DNA of 64,000 nt, taken from assembly GCF_019710585.1 (NCBI RefSeq), contig NZ_JAIFZQ010000002.1:1-64000 (forward strand), read 5' to 3'. This DNA is from Arthrobacter sp. MAHUQ-56 (GTDB lineage Bacteria; Actinomycetota; Actinomycetes; Actinomycetales; Micrococcaceae). The notes below the pieces were generated by a model. The model saw only the letters and a list, made by a program, of their open reading frames with translations, was not told where the DNA came from and ran no database searches. This document shows, one piece after another, positions 9,411 to 17,286 of the stretch; positions within the stretch are counted from its first letter, which is position 1; every line of letters starts with the position of its first letter. The translations under genes and the position numbers were made by a program.

Positions 9411-10346
9411 TCAGGCCCCTTCCTGCTGTGCGCTAATTTGCCGGGCATCGGTGCCGCGGTGCGCCGGCGGCCAGAAATCGCCGGAAACCCGCAGCCCGGT
9501 CTCCCCTGCGGGAGCGGTGAGTTCTGCGCGGATTTCCTCGGCCAGCCGGTAGGTCATGTCGCGACGCCAGGCCGGCAGCCCGTGGATGTCGTCGTGGTAA
9601 AGGTCGGTGGGGATCGCGGCGCCGATGGACTCGGCGAGCCGGTCGGCATCGGGCAGGCCGTCGAACCGGAGCTGCACGGGCCGCTTGGTGGCCGCGGTGA
9701 CGGTCAGGACAAGGGAGGTGCCGCCGTCGAGCCGTCCAATCAGCAGCACCCCGGACCGGCCCAGGTTGCTCAGTGACAAGCGCCGGAACGCCACCCGGGA
9801 GGACAGGGCCGACGCCGGGAGGTGGATGCTGCGGAGCAGCTCGCCGGGTGCCAGGCAGTTCTGCGCGTCGCCGGTGACGAATTCGGCCACCGGAACGGTG
9901 CGGCTGGTGCCTCCGGGGGCGAGGATGGTGGCGGTGCCGTCCAGTCCGGCGCAGAGCGAAATCATGGGACCGGCCGGCAGCGACGTGCAGACGTTCCCGC
10001 CCACCGTGGACATGTTCCACACCTTGAACGAAGCCACGAAGGAATCGCAGCACGGACGGACCAGGTCCAGCGCAGGCCAGGTGCGGCCGGACACCTCGGG
10101 CGAACCGGGCAGGCTGTACAGCTGGGCGATGGTGCAGGTTGCGGCAAGTTCGATCCCGTCATCGGTGACGGTGACCGGCTCCCAGCCGGCTTCGCCCAGG
10201 TCAAGGAGCCGTTTGAGGGGCTCCGGACCGAAGGCGTAGCTGCCGTAGGAGAACAGGACCGTGCCGCCGGCCAGCCAGGCGTCGCCGTCGCGCCATTGTG
10301 CGGGGTCGGTGGTGCGGACCACCGCCTCGATGGTGTTCATGTCCAT
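9411..10346 (-). CDS. Xanthine dehydrogenase FAD-binding subunit
   Basis: 311 residues of the CO-dehydrogenase-flavoprotein type. AWLAGGTVLF near residue 25 and MSTVGGNVCTSLPAGP near residue 110 are the two FAD-binding stretches (the second is the TxGGN motif). It passes electrons from the Fe-S clusters to NAD. The ATG at 10346 has AGGAG 5 bp upstream and overlaps the last codons of xdhC by 10 bp. A second ATG two codons in (10340) is possible. The stop lies 2 bp before the Mo-subunit start, so translation is probably coupled through all three xdh genes. Confidence 0.88.
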   Translation of the reverse strand: MDMNTIEAVVRTTDPAQWRDGDAWLAGGTVLFSYGSYAFGPEPLKRLLDLGEAGWEPVTVTDDGIELAATCTIAQLYSLPGSPEVSGRTWPALDLVRPCCDSFVASFKVWNMSTVGGNVCTSLPAGPMISLCAGLDGTATILAPGGTSRTVPVAEFVTGDAQNCLAPGELLRSIHLPASALSSRVAFRRLSLSNLGRSGVLLIGRLDGGTSLVLTVTAATKRPVQLRFDGLPDADRLAESIGAAIPTDLYHDDIHGLPAWRRDMTYRLAEEIRAELTAPAGETGLRVSGDFWPPAHRGTDARQISAQQEGA

Positions 10347-11563
10347 GCGATCTCCTGCTTGATGAAGTCTGTGGGCGCCGGCGGCGCGGTTTGGTGGATA
10401 GGGCCGGAGGTGTCCCGGAGCGGCGTGCAGCCTGCGGACCGGGAGCGGGCGGCGATAAGTTCGGCGGTGATGGACACCGCCACTTCGGCCGGGGTAACGG
10501 CATTGATGTCCAGGCCTATGGGTGAATGCAGCTGGGCGATCCGCTCTGGCCGGACCCCCGCGCTGAGGAGCCCCTCCATGCGCTGGAGGTGGCTGCGGCG
10601 CGATCCCATGGCGCCGATATACGCCAGGTCGAGCGCCAGTGCTGCTTCCAGGAGCGGGAGGTCGAACTTGGGATCGTGGGTAAGGACGGCCGCCACGGTG
10701 CGGCTGTCCAGGCGGCCCGCGGCAGCTTCCGCCGCGAGGTAGCGGTGCGGCCACTGGGTGACCACAGCGTCGGCGGCAGCGAACCGTGGCTGGTGGGCGA
10801 AGGCAGGCCGGGCATCCACGAGGGTCACGTGGTAGCCCAGCAGCTTGGCAGCCGGGACCAGGGCGGCGCCGAAATCGTTGGCACCGAAGACCAGCATCCG
10901 TGGCGGTGCAAGGCGGGACTCCACGAGGATCAGTGGTTCTCCGGCCTCGGGCCGGCCGGCCTGGCCCAGCCGGCCGGGGAGGCAGTTGCCGTCCCCGGTC
11001 GGCCGAACCAAGCCCGCTCCGCCGCTGCGTACCAGGGACTCCACCTGCAGCGCGGGCTCCCCGTGCAGCACTGGTGCGAGCCCGGGGAATGTTCCCACGC
11101 GGGCAGCGGCGGGGTTGGAAAGCACGACGGCGCCGCCTCCTTGCCCGTCCAGCAGCCGTACCAGCGCCACGGGTTGGCCCGGTCCACGTCCGGCGAGTTG
11201 CAGCAGGGCGGCCCGCAGGGGGTGCACTGCCCCGCCGGGACACTTGCCGGGCACCGGCTGGACATGAATGTCCAGTGCGCCGCCGCATGTGAGCCCGGCA
11301 GCGAAGGCGTCCGCCGAACTGAAGCCGAAGGTTGCCAGCCGGGAGCCGCCGTCGTCCATTGCTTCTTCCGCCAGCGCAACCACCGCGCCCTCCACGCAGC
11401 CGCCCGAAAGGCTGCCCAGCACAGCCCCCGAGCCGCTGACCAGCATGGACGTGCCCACCGGGCGGGGCACCGAACCGGAAGCAGAGACGATGGTGGCCAC
11501 GGCAAACCGCTGCCCCAGCAGCCCGTGCAGCCAGCTCTCAGGCAGGGGGATCAGGTCAAGCAT
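10337..11563 (-). CDS. xdhC: XdhC/CoxI family molybdenum-cofactor insertion protein
   Basis: 408 residues. The N-terminal XdhC/CoxI domain has IVSASGSVPRPVG and GSLSGGCVEGAV (residues 25-60), with its characteristic Cys. The C-terminal Rossmann-like XdhC domain begins at MLVFGANDFGAALVPAAKLLGY and continues through VDARPAFA and AYIGAMGSRR. Members bind the molybdenum cofactor, assist its sulfuration and insert it into xanthine dehydrogenase. The middle segment makes it longer than common 250-380-residue members. It is third in the leftward operon, 76 bp after the permease, and overlaps the FAD subunit gene. Confidence 0.9.
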   Translation of the reverse strand: MLDLIPLPESWLHGLLGQRFAVATIVSASGSVPRPVGTSMLVSGSGAVLGSLSGGCVEGAVVALAEEAMDDGGSRLATFGFSSADAFAAGLTCGGALDIHVQPVPGKCPGGAVHPLRAALLQLAGRGPGQPVALVRLLDGQGGGAVVLSNPAAARVGTFPGLAPVLHGEPALQVESLVRSGGAGLVRPTGDGNCLPGRLGQAGRPEAGEPLILVESRLAPPRMLVFGANDFGAALVPAAKLLGYHVTLVDARPAFAHQPRFAAADAVVTQWPHRYLAAEAAAGRLDSRTVAAVLTHDPKFDLPLLEAALALDLAYIGAMGSRRSHLQRMEGLLSAGVRPERIAQLHSPIGLDINAVTPAEVAVSITAELIAARSRSAGCTPLRDTSGPIHQTAPPAPTDFIKQEIAWT

Positions 11564-11639
11564 GGCGGCGCTCCTTCATCCGCGCGGCGGTGGTGTCCAT
11601 TGTCGGTCCTTCCAGGTGGTTGGGGAAGCAGGCGGGCGC

Positions 11640-13160
11640 TTACCCGCCGAGCAGGGCGTTGATGGGTCCGCGGGCGAAGTACACCAGGAACCCGGCGCTC
11701 ACCACCCACATCAGCGGATGGATCTTCTTCGCCTTGCCTGACGCCGCGCCGATCACGGCCCAGCTCACGAAGCCCACGCCGATGCCGTTGGCGATCGAGT
11801 AGCTCAGAGGCATGGTCACGATGGTTAGGAATGCCGGGAGGGCCACGGTGAACTTGGTGAACTTAATCTCCCGGATCTGGGCCATCATCATCGCGCCCAC
11901 CACCACCAGCGCGGCGGCTGCGACCTCCAGGGGCACCACGCTGGTGAGCGGGGTGAGGAACATCGAACCCAGGAACAGCAGGCCGGTGACCACCGAGGCC
12001 AGGCCGGTGCGCGCGCCTTCCCCGATGCCGGCAGCGGAATCGATGTACACGGTGTTGGAGGAGCCTGAGGTTGCCCCGCCTGCCACGGCGCCGAAGCCTT
12101 CCACGATGAAGGCGGACTTCAGCCGCGGGAACGTGCCGTCCTTGTGCGCAACGCCGGCGCTCTTGGCCAGGCCGGTCATGGTACCCATGGCGTCGAAGAA
12201 GTTGGTGAACACCAGCGTGAAGACCAGCATGGTGGCAGCGAGTCCGCCGATCCGGGCGAACGAGCCGAAGAGATCGAACTGGCCCACCAGGCCCAGGTCC
12301 GGGGCGGATACCAGTTGGCCGGAGAGCACCGGGGTGTTCAGGTGCCAGCCGCCGGGGTTGGTGGCGCTGGCCGGGCCAATCTTCATGATGGCTTCCACGA
12401 TGGCGGCCAGCACGGTGGTGCCGACGATGCCGATGAGCAGGCCGCCCTGGACCTTGCGGGCCACGAGGATGCCCATGCTGAGGAGCCCGACGACGAAGAC
12501 GAGGGTGGGCACGGAGGTGATGGAGCCGCCGTCGCCCAGCTGGACGGGAGGCCCGCCCGCGGTGGGCCGGACGAAGCCGGAGTCCACGAACCCGATGAAG
12601 GCGATGAACAGGCCGATGCCGACCGTGATGGCGGCCTTCAGTTCCTTGGGAACGGCGCGGAAGATCGCGGTGCGGGCGCCGGTGACGCCGAACAGCACGA
12701 TCAGGATGCCGTTGATCACCACCAGGCCCATGGCCTCCGGCCAGGTGACCTCGTGGATCACCGAGACGGCCAGGAAGGAGTTGATGCCGAGCCCGGCGGC
12801 CAGCCCGAACGGCAGGTTGGCGATGAGGCCGAACAGGATGGTCATGACGCCGGCGGTAAGGCCGGTGACGGCGCCCACCTGTGCTGCGGAGAGCCAACCC
12901 CCGGCGACGTCGGTGGGAGCGTTGTCCGCGCTGAAGCCGCCCAGGATCAGGGGGTTCAGGATGACGATGTACGCCATGGTGAAGAAGGTGACCAGGCCGC
13001 CGCGGAATTCGCGGGCCAGGGTTGAGCCCCGCCGGGTGATGTGGAAGAAGCGGTCAAGGAAGGAGTTCGACGCCGGCAGCTTGGGAGTGCGCGGGGCCTG
13101 CCGGGTGGCGGGGGTACTTGGAGCCGAATGCTCCTCGTGGGAATGGTCCAGGATGGTCAT
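11640..13160 (-). CDS. NCS2 (AzgA-type) purine permease
   Basis: 506-residue membrane protein with 12 or more hydrophobic segments. Diagnostic AzgA-family stretches: FFTMAYIVILNPLIL in the first membrane helix, GLGINSFLAVSVI, VFTNFFDAMGTMTGL, then TSGSSNTVYIDSAAGIGEGARTG, written here in parts. The family transports guanine, hypoxanthine or adenine by proton symport. With guanine deaminase directly upstream (14 bp) and xanthine dehydrogenase downstream, guanine/hypoxanthine uptake is likely. The ATG at 13160 follows the deaminase stop closely. Residues 1-30 are a hydrophilic cytoplasmic tail. Confidence 0.9.
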   Translation of the reverse strand: MTILDHSHEEHSAPSTPATRQAPRTPKLPASNSFLDRFFHITRRGSTLAREFRGGLVTFFTMAYIVILNPLILGGFSADNAPTDVAGGWLSAAQVGAVTGLTAGVMTILFGLIANLPFGLAAGLGINSFLAVSVIHEVTWPEAMGLVVINGILIVLFGVTGARTAIFRAVPKELKAAITVGIGLFIAFIGFVDSGFVRPTAGGPPVQLGDGGSITSVPTLVFVVGLLSMGILVARKVQGGLLIGIVGTTVLAAIVEAIMKIGPASATNPGGWHLNTPVLSGQLVSAPDLGLVGQFDLFGSFARIGGLAATMLVFTLVFTNFFDAMGTMTGLAKSAGVAHKDGTFPRLKSAFIVEGFGAVAGGATSGSSNTVYIDSAAGIGEGARTGLASVVTGLLFLGSMFLTPLTSVVPLEVAAAALVVVGAMMMAQIREIKFTKFTVALPAFLTIVTMPLSYSIANGIGVGFVSWAVIGAASGKAKKIHPLMWVVSAGFLVYFARGPINALLGG

Positions 13161-13174
13161 CTTTGCCGCCGGGC

Positions 13175-13669
13175 CTAGTAGTCGATCCTGGATTCGAGCG
13201 TGTTCCAGGTGTTGAACGGCTCCAGCGGCGCGGGGGCCTGGGGATCGCCCAGTTCCAGCTTGGAGACCGGCATCAGGGAGTCCCTGTCCTGGTTTTCGAA
13301 GTATTCGTAGAAGACGGCGTCGTCGAAGCCGACCGAGGCGGCGTCGTGACGGTCCGCCGCGTAGACCACCCGGTCCACGCGGGCCCAGAGTGCGGAGGCC
13401 AGGCACATGGGGCATGGCTCGCAGCTCGTGTAGAGGGTTGCGCCGCTGAGGTCGAACGTGCCCAGTTCGCGGCAGGCGGTGCGGATGGCGGTGACTTCTG
13501 CGTGGGCGGTGGGATCGTTGTCCGCGGTGACGCGGTTGACGCCGTCGAAGGTTGTGCCGTCCGCGGTGACGATCATGGCGCCGAAGGGCCCGCCGCTGTT
13601 GAGGACGTTGGCCGTTGCCAGCCGGATGGATCTGGCCAAAAACTGTTCGGCCGTGACGGTGGTACTCAT
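13175..13669 (-). CDS. guaD: Guanine deaminase (cytidine-deaminase fold)
   Basis: 164 residues. Zinc site H56-A-E58 (THAEVTAIR) and C86/C89 (CEPCPMC) mark the CDA fold. The C-terminal FNTWNTLESRIDY is the swapped C-terminal segment typical of Bacillus GuaD-type guanine deaminases and separates it from tRNA adenosine deaminase TadA. It converts guanine to xanthine, feeding xanthine dehydrogenase in the same operon. It is the first gene of the leftward operon guaD-permease-xdhC-FAD-Mo and faces the 412-bp divergent promoter region. Confidence 0.88.
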   Translation of the reverse strand: MSTTVTAEQFLARSIRLATANVLNSGGPFGAMIVTADGTTFDGVNRVTADNDPTAHAEVTAIRTACRELGTFDLSGATLYTSCEPCPMCLASALWARVDRVVYAADRHDAASVGFDDAVFYEYFENQDRDSLMPVSKLELGDPQAPAPLEPFNTWNTLESRIDY

Positions 13670-14081
13670 GATGCGACTTCCTTTTGCCGGGAAGCCTGTT
13701 GCCGTGCAGGACCAGTAGAACCAGGTGCGAACGGTTACCAGGCTTCAGCATGTGCTGTGAAGGTTAAGTTGCGCCTGGTAGATAGCTTCCCGGGTTCGGG
13801 TGCCCGCCTTTGGCAGAATTGAGATTAGCACCGCTTTGTGGGCCACGCCATAGTTTTCTGGAAATTTTATTTCGCCATGTGAAATCAATGTTTCGGGTCC
13901 TTCACCGCCCTCCCCCGGGCCGCTGGTCACATTCCGCCGGCGTTGACCCGCCGCCCACGGGCTGGCTACTGTCATCGGACCCGCGGCCCGCGGTTCTTCG
14001 GGCACGGCGGCGACCTGGATCAGCAGACAGGGCCTCACTGAGCTGGATTAACTGCCCCTTTGCTCAGAACAGGACATCCAC
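13670..14081. promoter_or_regulatory. Divergent promoter region between guaD operon and 8-oxoguanine deaminase
   Basis: 412 bp with no convincing gene. A local AT-rich patch at 13848-13890 holds two dyads: TTTTCTGGAAAT (13854-13865) and ATTTCGCCATGTGAAAT (13869-13885), the latter with ATTTC/GAAAT arms. They resemble sites in the other two divergent regions of the purine locus and are candidate IclR-family operators. A GAAGCCTG/CAGGCTTC inverted repeat lies at 13691-13746. Promoter elements were not assigned with certainty. Confidence 0.5.
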
Positions 14082-15461
14082 ATGCACCAGCCCATCCCCG
14101 CATCCCGGCTCTGGATCCGGAACCCCCTGGCCGCGTTCACCGCCAACTCCCTTGACGCGTCCGGCGGGGTGGTGGTCAGCGGCGGCGCGATCACTGAAGT
14201 CCTCGCAGCCGGGCAGCGGCCGTCCGCACCCTGCGAGGAGACGTTCGACGCCGGCAGCCACGTGCTGCTGCCGGGCCTGATCAACACCCACCACCACTTC
14301 TACCAGACCCTCACCCGTGCCTGGGGACCTGTGGCCAACGCCCCGCTGTTCCCCTGGCTGCAGAACCTGTACCCGGTATGGGCACGGCTCACGCCAAAGG
14401 ACCTCGAACTCGCCACCACCGTTGCACTGGCCGAACTGCTGCTTTCGGGCTGCACCACAGCCGCCGACCACCACTACCTCTTTCCGGCGGGCCTTGAGGA
14501 TGCGATCGACATCGAAGTGGCAGCGGTGCGCCGGCTGGGCATGCGGGCAACGCTCACCCGCGGGTCCATGACGCTGGGAACGGACGACGGCGGCCTGCCG
14601 CCGCAGTCCACGGTGCAGGACCCGGAGGTGGTGCTGGCGGACAGCGAACGGTTGGTCGGCCAGTACCACGAGCGCGGTGACGACGCCGCGATCCAGATCG
14701 CCCTGGCGCCGTGCTCGCCATTCTCGGTGACGAAGGAGATCATGGCCGAGAGTGCCGCCCTCGCCGAGCGGCTCGACGTCCGGCTGCATACTCACCTGGC
14801 CGAGACGCTGGACGAGGAGGACTTCTGCCGGGAGATGTTCGGGCTGCGGACCGTGGACTATTTGGACAGTGTCGGCTGGCTGACGGACCGCACCTGGCTG
14901 GGGCACGGCATCCACTTCAGCGACGCCGAGATCAGCCAACTCGGGGCGGCGGGGACCGCCGTCGCACACTGCCCAACCTCCAACATGCGCCTCGCGTCGG
15001 GCACTGCCCGCGTCCTGGAACTGGAGGACGCGGGAGTCCCGGTGGGGCTGGGGGTGGACGGCTCGGCGTCGAACGATGCCTCCAACATGATCCTCGAAGC
15101 GCGGCAGGCGCTCTACCTCCAGCGGCTGCGCTACGGCGCGGACGTTCCGGTGGAGCGGGCGCTCGCGTGGGCAACCCGCGGGTCCGCCGCGGTGCTGGGC
15201 CGGCCGGGACTGGGACAGCTGGCGCCGGGCATGCAGGCGGACCTGGCCCTGTTCAAGCTCGACGACCTGCGGTTCTCCGGCAGCCACGACCCCATTGCGG
15301 CGCTGCTTCTGTGCGCGGCCGACCGGGCAGACCGGGTAATGGTGGGCGGACGCTGGCGGGTGGTGGACGGCCGGATACCGGGACTCGACGTCGCAGGCCT
15401 GATCGCGGAGCATTCGGCGGCGGCACGGCGCCTGGTCAACGAAGGCCTGGTCAACGGCTGA
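14082..15461 (+). CDS. 8-oxoguanine deaminase (amidohydrolase superfamily)
   Basis: 459 residues. Metal-ligand motifs in order: GLINTHHHFYQTLTR (about residues 66-80), HTHLAET (near 232), GHGIHF (near 271) and GVDGSASND (near 325). The HHHFYQT/HTHLAET combination is that of the TrzN/AtzB/8-oxoguanine deaminase branch. The context of purine breakdown favours deamination of 8-oxoguanine to urate (EC 3.5.4.32), which would feed uricase directly without xanthine dehydrogenase. Other aminohydrolase substrates (guanine, triazines) cannot be excluded. It is divergent from guaD and 31 bp before the LigD-type polymerase gene. Confidence 0.82.
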   Translation: MHQPIPASRLWIRNPLAAFTANSLDASGGVVVSGGAITEVLAAGQRPSAPCEETFDAGSHVLLPGLINTHHHFYQTLTRAWGPVANAPLFPWLQNLYPVWARLTPKDLELATTVALAELLLSGCTTAADHHYLFPAGLEDAIDIEVAAVRRLGMRATLTRGSMTLGTDDGGLPPQSTVQDPEVVLADSERLVGQYHERGDDAAIQIALAPCSPFSVTKEIMAESAALAERLDVRLHTHLAETLDEEDFCREMFGLRTVDYLDSVGWLTDRTWLGHGIHFSDAEISQLGAAGTAVAHCPTSNMRLASGTARVLELEDAGVPVGLGVDGSASNDASNMILEARQALYLQRLRYGADVPVERALAWATRGSAAVLGRPGLGQLAPGMQADLALFKLDDLRFSGSHDPIAALLLCAADRADRVMVGGRWRVVDGRIPGLDVAGLIAEHSAAARRLVNEGLVNG

Positions 15462-15492
15462 CAGGCATCCACCCCGCTGCTAGCGTGGCGCC

Positions 15493-16734
15493 ATGACTCC
15501 ATCAAAGACGCCGGCCGAGATCCTGGACATCGATGGTGAGGAAGTCCGGATCTCGAGCCCGGACAAAGTGGTGTTCCCCGAACCAGGGCTGACCAAGCTG
15601 GACCTGGTGCGCTACTATCTTGCCGTCGCGGACGGTGCGCTGCGCGGGGCCGGCGGCAGGCCCATGGTGCTCAAGCGGTTCCCGAAGGGTATCGACGCCG
15701 AGCCGTTCTTCCAGAAGCGCGTCCCGGAGAACCATCCGCCGTTCATCGACACCACCACCCTGCACTACGCCTCCGGAACATCGGCCGAGGAAGCTGTCAT
15801 CCGGGACGCCGCGGGCCTTGCCTGGGTGGTGAACCTGGGGTGCCTGGACCTCAATCCGCACCCGGTCCGCGCCGAGGACCTGGAACATCCGGACGAACTC
15901 CGCGTGGACCTGGATCCGATGCCGGGCGTGGACTGGTCGCAGATCGTGGACGTCGCGTACGTGGCGCAGGAGGTGCTCCATGATGTGGGGCTGGTGGGCT
16001 GGCCCAAGACCAGCGGGTCGCGCGGGCTCCACATCCTGGTGCGCATCGCACCCCGGTGGTCCTACCGCGACGTGCGGCTCGCCGCGGAAGCGCTCGCGCG
16101 GGAGGTGGAGAACCGCGCCCCCGGCCTCGCCACGGCGCGGTGGTGGAAGGAGGAGCGCGGCGAGAGCGTATTCGTGGACTTCAACCAGAACGCCAAGGAC
16201 CGGACCGTGGCTTCCGCCTACTCGATCCGGCCGCTGCCTGACGCCCGGGTCTCAACGCCGCTGGCCTGGGGCGAAGTACGCACCATCCGGCCGGAACAGT
16301 TCACCGTTCCTACCGTGCTCAAGCGGTTCGCGGAGTCGGGCGATGCCCACGCGGGCATTGATGGCGCCGTGGGTTCGCTGGACGGGCTGCTGGCGCTGGC
16401 CAAGGAACTGGGCCCGGCGGAAAAAGCGCCGCGCGCCGGAAACGGATCCGGCCGCAGGCAGTCGGTGATGCCACTGATTGAAGTGGCGCGCACCCGGACC
16501 AAGCCGGAAGCCCTCGCGGCCCTGGAGGAGTGGAAGTCCCGGCACGCCGCCGTCACCCCATCCCTGAGTCCCGCCGACGTCATGGTGGACGGGATGCGCG
16601 GGTCCAGTTCGCTCTGGTACCGGGTGCGGGTCAACCTGCAGCACGTTCCGGAGACTGAGCGCCCGGCCCAGGAGGAGCTGATTGCGGACTACGACCCGTG
16701 GGCCGGCAAGGAATGGGCCGCCGCCGGGGACTGA
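15493..16734 (+). CDS. Stand-alone LigD-type DNA polymerase/primase domain protein (NHEJ)
   Basis: 413 residues of the archaeo-eukaryotic primase fold without ligase or nuclease domains. Catalytic features: RVDLDPMPG (paired metal-binding Asp, about residue 137), KTSGSRGLHILV (nucleotide-binding SxRG(L/H)H) and VFVDFNQNAKDRT with the third Asp. EVRISSPDKVVFPE at the N-terminus is the usual PolDom opening. These enzymes fill gaps and add ribonucleotides during Ku-dependent end joining. In Mycobacterium similar free-standing PolD proteins exist besides LigD. No ku or ligase gene is nearby. The 31-bp gap from the deaminase gene suggests co-transcription, an unusual pairing. Confidence 0.88.
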   Translation: MTPSKTPAEILDIDGEEVRISSPDKVVFPEPGLTKLDLVRYYLAVADGALRGAGGRPMVLKRFPKGIDAEPFFQKRVPENHPPFIDTTTLHYASGTSAEEAVIRDAAGLAWVVNLGCLDLNPHPVRAEDLEHPDELRVDLDPMPGVDWSQIVDVAYVAQEVLHDVGLVGWPKTSGSRGLHILVRIAPRWSYRDVRLAAEALAREVENRAPGLATARWWKEERGESVFVDFNQNAKDRTVASAYSIRPLPDARVSTPLAWGEVRTIRPEQFTVPTVLKRFAESGDAHAGIDGAVGSLDGLLALAKELGPAEKAPRAGNGSGRRQSVMPLIEVARTRTKPEALAALEEWKSRHAAVTPSLSPADVMVDGMRGSSSLWYRVRVNLQHVPETERPAQEELIADYDPWAGKEWAAAGD

Positions 16735-16748
16735 CTGGAGGGCTGGCG

Positions 16749-16931
16749 TCAGCGGCGGCCGAAGCCGGGAAGCGCGTGCATCCAGCGTGAGAAGCGGCTG
16801 GGTTCATGGACCCGGTCCTCCGGTACGTAGAAATCCGGATCCGTGCCGCCGCCGAGGGGGAGATAGAACTCCTGGGCTGAAGGTGCGGCGGGTGGCTGCG
16901 GTGCGACGGGTGTCCTGTCCTGCTGGTACAT
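16749..16931 (-). CDS. Small proline-rich hypothetical protein
   Basis: 60 residues beginning MYQQDRTPVAPQPP and ending HALPGFGRR. The start is fixed by GAGGAGG 5 bp before ATG at 16931. Longer in-frame starts lack such a site and would run into the operator dyads. It has no membrane segment. FYLPLGGGTDPDFYVPED is the only distinctive stretch. I do not recognise the family. Its 3' end faces the end of the polymerase gene (14 bp apart), and its promoter shares the uricase intergenic region. Confidence 0.55.
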   Translation of the reverse strand: MYQQDRTPVAPQPPAAPSAQEFYLPLGGGTDPDFYVPEDRVHEPSRFSRWMHALPGFGRR

Positions 16932-16957
16932 CTGATCCTCCTCGTTGTCTAAGCGCT

Positions 16958-16995
16958 GTTTCATATTGTGGAAACTAAATTTTGCTATACGAAAA
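16958..16995. promoter_or_regulatory. Two candidate IclR-type operator dyads before uricase
   Basis: GTTTCATATTGTGGAAAC (16958-16975) has perfect GTTTC/GAAAC arms. TTTTGCTATACGAAAA (16980-16995) has TTTT..TATA..AAAA symmetry. Their centres are 21 bp apart, two helical turns, as for paired regulator dimers. The complement of the first, TTTCCACAATATGAAA, matches TATCCATAATACGAAA at 20845-20860 before the malic-enzyme operon in 13 of 16 positions. They lie in a 355-bp gap (16932-17286) that also holds a terminator and a third dyad. Confidence 0.5.
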
Positions 16996-17167
16996 GCGTA
17001 CGGGCGAGATGGCGACACCGTCAATAGGTACCGCCAACGCCGGGCAGCAGGGCAGTCACAAAATGAATTTTGGACTTGTGATGTACACCACCGGCTTCCA
17101 GGGGTACGCTTTTAGGCAACTCGTGGCGCAGGTCACGTAACCTGGGAGCAGCAGGCAGGGTCGTAAT

Positions 17168-17199
17168 GAGCTGGCATCAATGGATGCCGGCTCTTTTTT
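17168..17199 (+). terminator. Rho-independent terminator upstream of uricase (possible attenuator)
   Basis: GAGC-T-GGCATC (17168-17178), a 4-base loop and GATGCC-G-GCTC (17183-17193), then six T residues (17194-17199). Stem plus T-tract is a textbook intrinsic terminator and stands out in this GC-rich DNA. It ends 87 bp before the uricase ATG, on the coding strand, with no gene in the 430 bp before it. Either it ends a small RNA or leader transcript from 17040-17160, or it attenuates uricase expression. Confidence 0.75.
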
Positions 17200-17252
17200 G
17201 TTGGGTCGGCTCCACCGGAAACGCGCTTGAAATGCGCGCTTAATTTCAGTGA

Positions 17253-17268
17253 TGGAACCTTGGTTCCA
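17253..17268. promoter_or_regulatory. Perfect 7-2-7 palindrome before uricase
   Basis: TGGAACCTTGGTTCCA, 18 bp upstream of the uricase ATG. It looks like the E. coli IclR consensus (TGGAAATNATTTCCA) with one more central base. A plausible binding site for the IclR-family regulator encoded at 19934-20689, between the terminator and the ribosome-binding site. Confidence 0.5.
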
Positions 17269-17286
17269 CTTACCGGAGATTGGGAA

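Noticed and set aside
13745..14038. 97-codon open frame on the minus strand between guaD and 8-oxoguanine deaminase
   Set aside because: No ribosome-binding site, no family-like sequence, AT-rich operator patch inside it. Taken as regulatory DNA.
17090..17193. Resemblance to the small SRP RNA (AGGTCA...GGGAGCAGC...GGCAG)
   Set aside because: The SRP domain IV tetraloop and its flanking paired symmetric loops are missing. The strand after AGGTCA does not pair as needed. Kept only as an unknown structured leader.
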